Of a stretch of DNA of 64,000 bases, positions 24,467 to 32,403 are shown piece by piece. A model generated the notes under the pieces. That model was not told the DNA's origin. It worked only from the letters and a program-made list of their open reading frames with translations, and ran no database searches. The stretch covers positions 620,001-684,000 of the forward strand of contig NZ_CP146606.1 in NCBI RefSeq assembly GCF_032842945.2, read 5' to 3'. Positions within the stretch are counted from its first letter, which is position 1; each line of letters begins with the position of its first letter. This stretch comes from Roseovarius sp. W115 (lineage in GTDB: Bacteria > Pseudomonadota > Alphaproteobacteria > Rhodobacterales > Rhodobacteraceae). The position numbers and the translations under genes are program-made.

Positions 24467-25774
24467 ATGTCTGACAATTCAAAAGACGGCGCACGCGCGC
24501 GCCAAGTGCGGTACGCGCAAGAGCTGGAAGGCCATATTGACTGGCTCAACACGTTCTCCGGGACGGCGCTTGGTGTGCTGGCGGTGGCGTCGGGCATCTA
24601 TACGTATCTCGGGGTTTCCTCCCTTCTCGATGACACCGGAGCGCTGTCGACCTTTGCCGCGTTGGCCTATTCGGTGGCAGTCTCTGTCGGCATCTTTGTC
24701 TTCTGGTCCTATCTTCTACGACTTTACCCTGCGGTGACCACAGCGCGCGCCCGCGTGGCGCTTCTGGGGGCTATGGGACTGGGATCGCTCGCGATTGTGG
24801 CCATGTCGAGCTGGCTCAATGCTGCGGCGCTTGCAGGGTCTGCGGCGGTGGAACAGCATCTGGCCAAGACGGTGCAGGATTATCAACAAAGTCTGGAGCG
24901 CGCGCATGAAATCGCTCTGACCGGCCAGGCGCTTGAACGTGACGTCGCGCGCGTGCGTCAATCCTTTGAGGATCTAAGTGAGCAGGAAGCCACTGGCAAT
25001 CTCTCTGGCCTTGCGGGGCGTGGGGCGGTCTTTCGCGTGTTACGTCAGAAATCAGCAGAGCTCAGCGCACTTGAAGCCCAGATTGGCCAGCAGTCACCCC
25101 TAGTTGAGACAGCTTTCGCCGAGGGCAATGCCATTCTGAGCCGCATGCGCGCACTGACCGTTGAGCCCGGCCCGGTTGAAGCACGCTCTGTCGAGTTTTC
25201 CGAGGCTGCTGTACGCCTGCAGGGGCTTATCACGCAGATGCGGCAGCTCACCGTGGCCCCGCTGGTGAAGCGCGCCGCGCAAGATCTGGCCGCCTCGGTT
25301 GTATTGCCCGAACTCGACAGCCGCACAGCAGAGGGACGGAGCGATCAAGCGGCAACGATCACATCCGTGTTGGAGGTTTTGGGTCAGCGCGCCATGACGC
25401 TGGAGACCGCAGCCCAGGATGTCGCTGCTTTGGAGCCTGCCCCCGAGGTCGTCTACACCCCGATTTCCTCAGCCGATGCCGTAATCCTCTATGCCCGCAA
25501 TTTCGTCCCCTCCTGGGCGGGCGCGATTGCCATTGACCTTCTGCCTGCCGTGCTGGTGCTGATCCTCGCCATCACCCAAAGCGTGATCCGGCATCTGCGC
25601 GATGGCAGTGCGGTGGAAGACACGTTGACCGTAGCCGAGCTGCGCGCCGCCATTGCCATCTCGCGCGAGATTGAAGAAGCCCCGCGTGACACACGCCGCC
25701 CCCCGGCTGAGAACCCCAAAGACGGCAAGATCAGTCCGATCACCGGGACCAAACCAACGGGCACCAAACCATGA
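24467..25774 (+). CDS. Membrane protein with long coiled coil, function unknown
   Basis: I do not recognise a named family. The 435 residues show two or three N-terminal membrane helices (about 30-50, 62-83, 95-118), a long helical region rich in Gln, Glu, Ala and Leu (about 120-335) with heptad character, and another membrane helix near 345-368 (AGAIAIDLLPAVLVLILAIT). The Pro/Lys-rich tail ends in a repeated GTKPTGTKP. A helical stalk between membrane anchors suggests a scaffold or sensor. It overlaps the next gene by ATGA, so the pair is translationally coupled. It starts divergently from mmcB. Confidence 0.75.
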   Translation: MSDNSKDGARARQVRYAQELEGHIDWLNTFSGTALGVLAVASGIYTYLGVSSLLDDTGALSTFAALAYSVAVSVGIFVFWSYLLRLYPAVTTARARVALLGAMGLGSLAIVAMSSWLNAAALAGSAAVEQHLAKTVQDYQQSLERAHEIALTGQALERDVARVRQSFEDLSEQEATGNLSGLAGRGAVFRVLRQKSAELSALEAQIGQQSPLVETAFAEGNAILSRMRALTVEPGPVEARSVEFSEAAVRLQGLITQMRQLTVAPLVKRAAQDLAASVVLPELDSRTAEGRSDQAATITSVLEVLGQRAMTLETAAQDVAALEPAPEVVYTPISSADAVILYARNFVPSWAGAIAIDLLPAVLVLILAITQSVIRHLRDGSAVEDTLTVAELRAAIAISREIEEAPRDTRRPPAENPKDGKISPITGTKPTGTKP

Positions 25775-26538
25775 GCAAGGACCCAAAACCCAAAGGCCCG
25801 CTGGTTGCGCGTGTTCTCACTGCTGTTTTGGTTTTTCAGCTGGCCATCGGCGCCTTTCTGGTTCTGGGCGATGTGCAACAGGCGCGCCTTGCCCTGCCCG
25901 GCTTTGGCCCGGATGCCCCGAGCCTCTCTGAACCGGTGCGCCCCGGTGATCAGCGCCGCATCTTCAACCCGGGCCGCGATCGCCCCGCCACGCGCCCGGC
26001 TCGGGACCCCGGTCAATTGCCTGACCGCCTGGTGCTCACCAAGGTTGAGAATGCAACCTACCGGCTCGAAGGGGATGTTAGCGAGGGCGACGCGGACCGC
26101 GTCATCAAGCTTTTGCAGGATGCCCGACCCGCCCCGGAATGGCTTATCCTGCAATCCCCTGGCGGCGTGGTCAGCGACGCGCTAGAACTGGGCCGCTACA
26201 TCCGCCAATCCGGTATCAACACGCGCATGCTGTCTGGCGAGTACTGTTACTCGGCCTGCCCCTATATCCTCATGGGCGGGGTTGAACGCGACGTGCATGG
26301 CAACGCGCAAGTGGGCGTGCATCAACACTACTTTGGTGAAAGCACCCTCCTGCCTGCCTCTTTCGCGGTAGAGGATATTCAGGCCGGTCAAGGCGAGGTG
26401 ATGCTCTATCTCGATGAGATGGGGATTGACCCGCTGATCATGGTTCCTGCGCTGACCACACCGCCAGATGAAATTTACGTACTGCTGCCCGAGGAGTTGC
26501 GGAAATTTGGAGTCGTGGATAGTGTAGATGCGCAATGA
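25771..26538 (+). CDS. Membrane-anchored or secreted ClpP/crotonase-fold protein (COG3904-like)
   Basis: An N-terminal hydrophobic helix (residues 12-34) leads to a Pro/Arg-rich linker and then a ClpP-like domain from about residue 100: WLILQSPGGVVSDALELGRY, GEYCYSACPYILMGGVERDV and VGVHQHYFGES. These correspond to the oxyanion-loop, Ser and His positions of periplasmic ClpP-fold proteins. The Ser in YSACPYILMGG and the His in VHQHYF are candidate catalytic residues. The ATGA overlap with the coiled-coil membrane gene suggests that the two act together in the envelope. Proteolytic activity is inference. Confidence 0.82.
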   Translation: MSKDPKPKGPLVARVLTAVLVFQLAIGAFLVLGDVQQARLALPGFGPDAPSLSEPVRPGDQRRIFNPGRDRPATRPARDPGQLPDRLVLTKVENATYRLEGDVSEGDADRVIKLLQDARPAPEWLILQSPGGVVSDALELGRYIRQSGINTRMLSGEYCYSACPYILMGGVERDVHGNAQVGVHQHYFGESTLLPASFAVEDIQAGQGEVMLYLDEMGIDPLIMVPALTTPPDEIYVLLPEELRKFGVVDSVDAQ

Positions 26539-26692
26539 TTTAAGAGGCTCTGCCAAGCGAACTTAATGGCCACGCTCTGGCCTTTATGCGTCACCTGTCG
26601 CAAGCTTGTGACCGGATGAGAGATGTCTGTGTCACCGCTGAGCCTGTTAAAGAACAGAGCAGCACGGTTCCACGCTCTGGGAGAAGTGTGTT

Positions 26693-27511
26693 ATGACGTC
26701 CAAGACCATAAAACCTACACCACCGAAAAATCTGACGCCGGAGCAGCGAGCCATGCTCAATGTAAACAAGGTAACGGCAGGTGATATCAGCGCTTCGCTG
26801 AGGGCCGGGTTGACCGACTTTCTGGCCCGCCCCCTCATGAGCGGTTTCTTCGGTCTGTTCTATGCGGTTTTCGGCATTCTCTTTGTTTGGTGCCTGGTCT
26901 GGCTTGGCAAGATCTGGATGATCATCCCTGCTATGGTCGGTTTTCCGTTGATCGCGCCTTTCGCTGCTGCCGGTCTTTATGAGATGTCCCGACGTTTGCA
27001 GAAAGGTGAAAGTTTCGGCTGGTCTGAAATCCTGACCGTTATGGCCAATCAACGTAAGCGCGAAATGGGCTGGATGGCCTTTGTCACCCTGTTCATTTTC
27101 TGGGTGTGGATGTATCAGGTTCGGCTTTGGTTGGCGATCATTCTGCAGGATGCCTCCTTCTCGGATTTTGACGGGTTCTTGAACACCGTGTTCTTCACAC
27201 CGGAAGGCTGGACCTTCCTTGCCATTGGCACCTGCGCAGGTGCAGTTTTGTCGGCCGTTCTGTTTTCGGTGACCGTCGTCGCCATGCCCATGTTGCTCGA
27301 CCGCGACATCGACTTTGTGTCCGCCATGCTCACGTCCATTCGCGTCGTCACGGAAAACCCAGGTATCATGCTCATCTGGGCAGCAATCATTTCGGTCACT
27401 ATGCTGGTGTCCATGCTGCCGGCGTTTCTAGGCCTCATCTTGACACTGCCGATCCTTGGCCACACCACATGGCACCTCTACCAGCGGGCCGTGACATCCG
27501 CGGACGCATGA
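26693..27511 (+). CDS. DUF2189 integral membrane protein
   Basis: A 272-aa polytopic protein with five to six membrane segments (for example LMSGFFGLFYAVFGILFVWC, IIPAMVGFPLIAPFAAAGLY). GLYEMSRRLQKGE and the C-terminal LPILGHTTWHLYQRAV are the hallmarks of the DUF2189 family, which is widespread in alphaproteobacteria and has no established function. An SD-like GGGAG lies upstream of ATG 26693. It is a single gene; a 51-bp fragment of the dispersed repeat follows about 80 bp after its stop. Confidence 0.85.
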   Translation: MTSKTIKPTPPKNLTPEQRAMLNVNKVTAGDISASLRAGLTDFLARPLMSGFFGLFYAVFGILFVWCLVWLGKIWMIIPAMVGFPLIAPFAAAGLYEMSRRLQKGESFGWSEILTVMANQRKREMGWMAFVTLFIFWVWMYQVRLWLAIILQDASFSDFDGFLNTVFFTPEGWTFLAIGTCAGAVLSAVLFSVTVVAMPMLLDRDIDFVSAMLTSIRVVTENPGIMLIWAAIISVTMLVSMLPAFLGLILTLPILGHTTWHLYQRAVTSADA

Positions 27512-27593
27512 TCGCTTTGGAGCGTGTCTCGGGGCGCGTTAAGACAAGTCGTGCCCGTGAACAAAGCGTTCGAGTCCAAGCTTAAGCACTGTA

Positions 27594-27644
27594 TTAAAGC
27601 GTTTCGCGATCATCTGCGTCTCAGGTTAATCGCGAAACGCTTCA
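27594..27644. repeat. Half copy of the 117-bp dispersed repeat (copy C)
   Basis: TTAAAGCGTTTCGCGATCAT through ATCGCGAAACGCTTCA matches one half of the 117-bp element seen at 3644-3760 and 39854-39970, including the ATCATCTG and CAGGTT blocks. It retains terminal inverted GTTTCGC/GCGAAAC ends, so by itself it could form a hairpin. Confidence 0.7.
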
Positions 27645-27709
27645 GGTCGAAGAGCTTACGCTTTTACCACGCCAGCCCCTTGCCCCACCATCCCACACGG
27701 CTTACCTAC

Positions 27710-27890
27710 AAAGCGTGACGGGTTCTGCCCTTCTCGTGACAGGTTGCATTCCGGTGGCCTTAAGCAATTCCGAGGGAGCTGGCTCTGTCCGGGCCGTGGT
27801 CCGGTTACCTGGCGCCCACCTGTATATACAGGTCCTCGGGAATGAGAGAACCAAACGGTTGTGCGTGGTCCCGTCACACCACATCCCTCT
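27710..27890. ncRNA. Candidate structured RNA in an intergenic gap
   Basis: The 414-bp gap 27512-27925 holds no credible gene. Its right half is rich in pairings: ATTCCGAGG (27767-27775) with CCTCGGGAAT (27834-27843) would close a domain that contains the CCGG/CCGG hairpin near 27798-27813 and a perfect palindrome ACCTGTATATACAGGT (27818-27833). The flanks stay GC-rich and unlike coding sequence. A free-standing RNA, perhaps of the 6S type, is possible, but I could not match any known RNA family with certainty, and the strand is undecided. Confidence 0.3.
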
Positions 27891-27925
27891 CAGGATGCAA
27901 ACAATCTCGTATCAAAACCTTGGAA

Positions 27926-28261
27926 TTATTTCTTCTGCCAGAACGGCGCGCGGCCTTCATTGGCACGTACTGGGATCGTCTTGAGCTCACGCCGCATATT
28001 GACGTGCTGACCCAGACCACCACGCGGCTCATCGTCATCATCATCCTTCTGGCGCATCACGGCGATACCGAACTGCACGCCAGCAAAGATGATGCCGTTT
28101 GAGAACCACAGAAGGAACACGGCCAAGAGCCCCTTGTCCGAATGCGTCACAAGATGCCACAGATTCGCGACATTGAACCAAAGCAACATGGCCACGAACA
28201 CTGCCGCGAGGCAGAAGCCGATGATAACATTGACGATGTATAGTCGAATAAGTTCAGGCAT
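27926..28261 (-). CDS. Small two-span membrane protein, hypothetical
   Basis: A 111-aa protein with two membrane helices (about residues 7-30, LYIVNVIIGFCLAAVFVAML; and about 44-68, LAVFLLWFSNGIIFAGVQFG). A polar tail with a run of five Asp (QKDDDDDEP) then ends in a basic segment (RRELKTIPVRANEGR). The C-terminal RANEGRAPFWQKK is unusual. Homologues in Rhodobacterales are expected but I cannot name a family. It is transcribed away from ribBX. Confidence 0.7.
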   Translation of the reverse strand: MPELIRLYIVNVIIGFCLAAVFVAMLLWFNVANLWHLVTHSDKGLLAVFLLWFSNGIIFAGVQFGIAVMRQKDDDDDEPRGGLGQHVNMRRELKTIPVRANEGRAPFWQKK

Positions 28262-28449
28262 GACGCGCCTTTCGGATCACTCGGCAAAAGATAGCACAAA
28301 GAGACGTCACCACAAGGGTGACGCTGTGTGAATGGCCGAATATGCGGCGCATTTAACTCAGCTTTCCGTCCGGGAAATGGTACATATCCCTCTGGCCATC
28401 CTCCCAAGCCTGCGGTATCTGGCAGGCCTGCAATGCGCAGGGGGATGAC

Positions 28450-29601
28450 ATGTCGGAAATCCAAGCCTACGAAACGCCAGGGCCGATTGAGGCCGAACTG
28501 CGTGCGGCCATCTCTTCAACCGAAGAGATCATTGCCGAGGCGCGGGCAGGACGGATGTTTATTCTTGTGGATCATGAGGATCGCGAGAATGAAGGCGATC
28601 TGGTGATCCCGGCAGAGTTTGCCACGCCAGAGGTCATCAATTTCATGGCCACACATGGACGCGGGCTTATTTGTTTGCCGATGACGTCTGAGCGGATCGA
28701 CCGGCTAGGTCTGCCGATGATGGCGGTGAACAACTCCTCGCGCCACGAGACGGCGTTTACCGTAAGCATTGAGGCGCGCGAAGGCGTCAGCACCGGCATT
28801 TCCGCCGCGGACCGCGCCCTGACGGTCGCCACCGCCATCAATGAACAAAACACCCAGGCGCATATTGCAACGCCGGGGCATATTTTTCCGTTGCGGGCAA
28901 AGAATGGCGGCGTGCTGGTCCGAGCCGGGCACACAGAAGCGGCAGTTGATATCGCACGGCTCGCCCAGCTCAACCCTTCGGGGGTCATCTGCGAGATCAT
29001 GAAGGAAGACGGCACCATGGCGCGCCTCCCAGATCTGGTGGAATTTGCCAAGGCGCACAGCATGAAGATCGGCACCATCTCTGATCTGATCGCTTACCGG
29101 CATAAGCATGACAACCTGGTACGGGAAGTACGGCATGAAACTGTGCATTCTTCTCATGGAGGAGACTGGGATATGCGCATCTTTGCCGATCAGATCACAG
29201 GTACTGAACATGTTGTCCTATCCAAAGGCGACATCACAGATGGCAGCCCTGTTTTGGCCCGCACCCATGCTCTGAATGCGCTTGAGGATGTGTTGGGCAT
29301 TGGCCTTGCAGCCGATACTGGCCGTCCCACTGGCAAATTGCCGCGTGCGATGGAAATCATCGCCGCCGAAGGACGTGGTGCGGTGTTCCTGTTCCGCCAA
29401 CCGCGCCCCCGTCTGGCCTCCGAGATGGAAGAAGACGACGGACCGCGCACCATCAAACAAACCGGGCTTGGGGCGCAGATCATGTCGACCATGGGCATCC
29501 AGGATCTGATCCTCGTGACCGACAGCCCGCAAACACGGTATCTTGGTCTTGATGCCTATGGGATTACCATTGTGGGCACGCGTCCATTGAGTGAAGGATA
29601 A
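28450..29601 (+). CDS. ribB: RibBX-type 3,4-dihydroxy-2-butanone 4-phosphate synthase with degenerate GTP cyclohydrolase II domain
   Basis: The N-terminal half (to about residue 215) is RibB, converting ribulose 5-phosphate to the four-carbon riboflavin precursor: DHEDRENEGDLVIPAEFATP, HGRGLICLPM, and RAGHTEAAVDIARLAQL. The C-terminal half has the outline of GTP cyclohydrolase II but lacks the zinc-binding cysteine cluster (normally GxxLRCDCG): the matching stretch reads LSKGDITDGSPVLARTHALN. It should therefore not open GTP. This agrees with the described RibBX variant of proteobacteria. The start has GGGGG six bases upstream. The gene leads ribH and nusB; no FMN riboswitch is seen before it. 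Confidence 0.9.
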   Translation: MSEIQAYETPGPIEAELRAAISSTEEIIAEARAGRMFILVDHEDRENEGDLVIPAEFATPEVINFMATHGRGLICLPMTSERIDRLGLPMMAVNNSSRHETAFTVSIEAREGVSTGISAADRALTVATAINEQNTQAHIATPGHIFPLRAKNGGVLVRAGHTEAAVDIARLAQLNPSGVICEIMKEDGTMARLPDLVEFAKAHSMKIGTISDLIAYRHKHDNLVREVRHETVHSSHGGDWDMRIFADQITGTEHVVLSKGDITDGSPVLARTHALNALEDVLGIGLAADTGRPTGKLPRAMEIIAAEGRGAVFLFRQPRPRLASEMEEDDGPRTIKQTGLGAQIMSTMGIQDLILVTDSPQTRYLGLDAYGITIVGTRPLSEG

Positions 29602-29606
29602 GCGGC

Positions 29607-30152
29607 ATGGCCGAAAAAGAATATACGCTGCCGCGTGCGACTTTTGACAAACCGGTGAAGCTGTTGATTGTCGTCGCGCCATTCTATCGCGATATCGCCG
29701 ATATGCTGATCAGTGGTGCCCTCGCCGAGATCGAAGCCTCCGGTGGCACGCACGAGTTGATTGAGGTGCCCGGCGCTTTGGAAGTCCCGACCGCCATCGG
29801 CATCGCCGAACGGATGAGCAATTTCGATGGCTATGTTGCCTTGGGATGCGTCATCCGCGGCGCCACGACGCACTATGAGACCGTGTGCAATGACAGCAGC
29901 CGGGGCATCACCCTGTTGGGTCTGCAAGGTTTGTGTGTGGGCAATGGCATTCTGACGGTGGAAAACCGCGATCAGGCCCTGGAACGCGCCGACCCCGCTC
30001 AGATGAACAAAGGTGCGGGGGCCGCGGCAGCCGCGATGCACCTGATCGCGCTGGAACGCAAATGGGGAGGCGCGCGCAAAGGCGTGGGCTTTGTTCCATC
30101 TGCCGAAGAATACAAACTGGCCGGTGGCCTTAAGGACAATCCCACGGCATGA
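29607..30152 (+). CDS. ribH: 6,7-dimethyl-8-ribityllumazine synthase
   Basis: RibH condenses the RibB product with 5-amino-6-ribitylaminouracil to form lumazine, the direct riboflavin precursor. Motifs are VVAPFYRDIADML (substrate site), VPGALEVP, ALGCVIRGATTHYE (conserved GxVIRGxTxH) and GILTVENRDQALERA. Length 181 aa is slightly longer than usual because of a C-terminal extension. It begins five bases after ribBX and its stop overlaps nusB as ATGA, so ribBX-ribH-nusB is one operon. Confidence 0.96.
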   Translation: MAEKEYTLPRATFDKPVKLLIVVAPFYRDIADMLISGALAEIEASGGTHELIEVPGALEVPTAIGIAERMSNFDGYVALGCVIRGATTHYETVCNDSSRGITLLGLQGLCVGNGILTVENRDQALERADPAQMNKGAGAAAAAMHLIALERKWGGARKGVGFVPSAEEYKLAGGLKDNPTA

Positions 30153-30622
30153 CCGAGCTTTCCGGCAACCAGAAACGCAAGATGCGCTCCGCCGCGCGGC
30201 TTTATGCGGTGCAGGCACTGTTTCAAATGGAACATTCAGGGCAAAGCGTGGATGCGGTGCGCCAGGAATTTCTCAACTTCCGGTTTGGCGCCGAAGTGGA
30301 GGACGGGATCGAGATGGCCGAGGGCGACATCGACCTGTTTGAGCTTTTGCTGGAACAGGCCGTCAACTGGCAAGCCAAGATCGACCAGATGACGGATCGT
30401 GCTCTGGTCGCCAAATGGCCAATTGATCGCATTGATCCGACCGTTCGTGCTCTCTTCCGCGCTGCGGGCGCCGAGATGCTAGAGGGCGAGGCCCCTCCCA
30501 AGGTGGTGATCTCGGAGTTTGTCGACATCGCCAAAAGCTTTTTCCCCGAAGGCAAGGAGGCCAGCTTTGTGAATGCTGTGCTGGATCACATAGCACGAGA
30601 GGCCAAACCCGAGGCGTTTTGA
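30149..30622 (+). CDS. nusB: Transcription antitermination protein NusB
   Basis: NusB binds BoxA RNA with NusE (S10) to form the rRNA antitermination complex. The all-helical fold is visible in RKMRSAARLYAVQALFQMEH, ALVAKWPIDRIDPTVRALFR, and VVISEFVDIAKSFFPEGKEA followed by FVNAVLD. Length 157 aa. It is translationally coupled to ribH through ATGA; the rib-nusB linkage is common in bacteria. Confidence 0.95.
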   Translation: MTELSGNQKRKMRSAARLYAVQALFQMEHSGQSVDAVRQEFLNFRFGAEVEDGIEMAEGDIDLFELLLEQAVNWQAKIDQMTDRALVAKWPIDRIDPTVRALFRAAGAEMLEGEAPPKVVISEFVDIAKSFFPEGKEASFVNAVLDHIAREAKPEAF

Positions 30623-31048
30623 TAAAGGTGTGCGATTGCGGCTTTGAGCCCTGAGGTTTGATGCTGAGCCTCGCATGAACGTCTGTCACAACGCGTTGTG
30701 CGGAAATCAGGAATGCAACGAAATCGAACCTTAGTGAATGCGAAAACGCGCTGCGGGCCATTTACTGAGAACGCATGCGTCGGCTTGATCATGAACCGAC
30801 AGAAGACGCCTGATCCTGGCTGCCAGATGCCGTATCTGAAAAACGATTTGGAAGCCTGTTACGATGCGCATAAGGCGCGCCATTTCTGAATTTTGGAAAC
30901 CGGTCTTTAGTAAGCCATTAGAGATGACAATGCAGTTGCATTCACGACTTTTCAACTAATGCTCGTTGCTTATGTTTGCACGTCGCAAGTTTGGTATCCG
31001 TGCTCTAGAGTGAAAGATTAGGTCAACGCCCAGCGCGGGAGAGATTGG
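30623..31048. other. 426-bp gap between nusB and the antiporter gene, no gene seen
   Basis: No frame here has family character; the longest (63 codons, 30698-30889) has random composition. The stretch is less GC-rich than its surroundings towards 30900-31000. I see no convincing terminator after nusB, no repeat shared with other parts of the window, and no tRNA-like fold. Confidence 0.5.
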
Positions 31049-32260
31049 ATGTCAGCGTTTTTAGCATCGCCCGAACAGATTTTGTTGTTCGGATTGGCCA
31101 GCGTGTTTGTCTACGCGCTCCTCTCCAATGCGATTGCCAAAACCATTGTAACGCTGCCGATGATTTTTACGGCTATTGGATATATCTGCTCAGAACCGCT
31201 CGACGCCTTGATCTCCCCCGAAATCCTGAATGACGGAACCCGGCTTTTGGCGGAGATTACCTTGGTGCTGGTCCTGTTTTCAGATGCGAGCCGTGTGCGC
31301 TTTCAGGCTTTCAAAAAGACGTATTCGCTTGCGTTGCGTATGTTATCGATTGGATTGCCTCTGACTGTGTTGTTCGGCACCGTTGTGGTGTACGCCCTAC
31401 ATCCCTTCGGTGGACTGGGTGTCGCCTTGTTGACGGCTGCAGTGTTAACACCAACGGATGCCGCGTTGGGTCAAACTGTTGTCACGGGCAAAACCGTACC
31501 AGAGGAATTGCGAAACACGATCAATGTAGAGAGCGGGCTGAACGACGGGTTGGCTCTACCATTCATTCTTATGGGCGCAATTCTGGCATCATCAGGGATA
31601 GGTGGGTCGCATGTCGACGATCTGGGCAAAGTAATCCTTTTGCAGATAACGCTCGGCCCTTTGATAGGTCTGCTCTTGGGCTGGGGGTTTGCCAAAATCA
31701 TGAGTGCCGCGCAGGAGCGCCAACTCATGGCTGAAGCAGCTGGTGGAGTAGCATTTCTAACAGTTGCGTTTGCCGCATATTTTTTGTCCGAAGCGGCTGG
31801 CGGAAACGGTTTCATCGCAGCCTTCACAGCAGGCATGGTTTTCGGAAATACATACAAATCCCAAATACACTTTATAAGTGAATTCATGGAAGGCATGGGA
31901 CAGCTATTGACCATTCTGTCCTTCTTTGTTTTTGGCGCTGTTCTTTTGCCAGACGGTCTCGCGCATGTGAATTGGATTCCCGTCACTATTGCCATCTTCT
32001 GTCTTACCGTCGTGCGTATGGTGCCCATTTGGGTTTCGCTCCTGGGCACGGGCTTGGAAATTAGGGACAAATTGTTTTTGGGATGGTTCGGACCGCGTGG
32101 ATTGGCCTCTATCCTGTTTACCCTCATTATAATTGATGAATATGATTTTGTTGGGGAAACGTCCTTGCTCGCGTGTGTGTCGATGACCGTCTTTTTGTCG
32201 ATCATCGCACATGGCGTAACGGCCGCTCCCATGTCAAAGCGGATTGGGGCAGCGCGTTAA
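31049..32260 (+). CDS. Sodium (cation):proton antiporter, CPA1/NhaP type
   Basis: A 403-aa inner-membrane antiporter with about 12 hydrophobic segments. The Na/H-exchanger core is seen in DASRVRFQAFKK, then AAVLTPTDAALGQTVVTGKT and NVESGLNDGLALPFILMGAI, where the TPTDAA and ESGLNDG acidic residues form the ion site of CPA1 transporters. Gly-rich LGWFGPRGLASILFTLII matches the last helices. GGGAGAG precedes the ATG. It is shorter than NhaP2 because there is no cytoplasmic regulatory tail. Ion specificity cannot be read from the sequence. Confidence 0.88.
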   Translation: MSAFLASPEQILLFGLASVFVYALLSNAIAKTIVTLPMIFTAIGYICSEPLDALISPEILNDGTRLLAEITLVLVLFSDASRVRFQAFKKTYSLALRMLSIGLPLTVLFGTVVVYALHPFGGLGVALLTAAVLTPTDAALGQTVVTGKTVPEELRNTINVESGLNDGLALPFILMGAILASSGIGGSHVDDLGKVILLQITLGPLIGLLLGWGFAKIMSAAQERQLMAEAAGGVAFLTVAFAAYFLSEAAGGNGFIAAFTAGMVFGNTYKSQIHFISEFMEGMGQLLTILSFFVFGAVLLPDGLAHVNWIPVTIAIFCLTVVRMVPIWVSLLGTGLEIRDKLFLGWFGPRGLASILFTLIIIDEYDFVGETSLLACVSMTVFLSIIAHGVTAAPMSKRIGAAR

Positions 32261-32383
32261 AGGTCGGGTTTTGCAGAGTGACTGCAATCAGAATGCCCAG
32301 GCGCCCGTGACCTATCGACAACATCTTCGAAACAATCCGTTTCCCTCAAGGTAAGGGGTTTTCAGGCGAAACGAGTTGTGACA

Positions 32384-32403
32384 TGTGTTCATGCGTGAAC
32401 ACA
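32384..32403. promoter_or_regulatory. 20-bp palindrome at the start of the MarR/Sat-CysC frame
   Basis: TGTGTTCATGCGTGAACACA has perfect 8-base arms around TGCG. It overlaps the first possible start (GTG 32385) and precedes the alternative ATG 32421 by about 17 bases. It is a good candidate operator for the winged-helix domain encoded directly after it (autoregulation), which is an inference. Confidence 0.5.

Noticed and set aside
27656..27984. Short frames on both strands in the gap after DUF2189 (27715-27984 plus, 27656-27877 minus)
   Set aside because: No homology, no ribosome-binding site, and the region is better explained by RNA-like pairing.
28262..28449. FMN riboswitch before ribBX
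   Set aside because: I looked for the conserved RFN blocks and did not find them; only an ordinary leader with GGGGG before the ATG.
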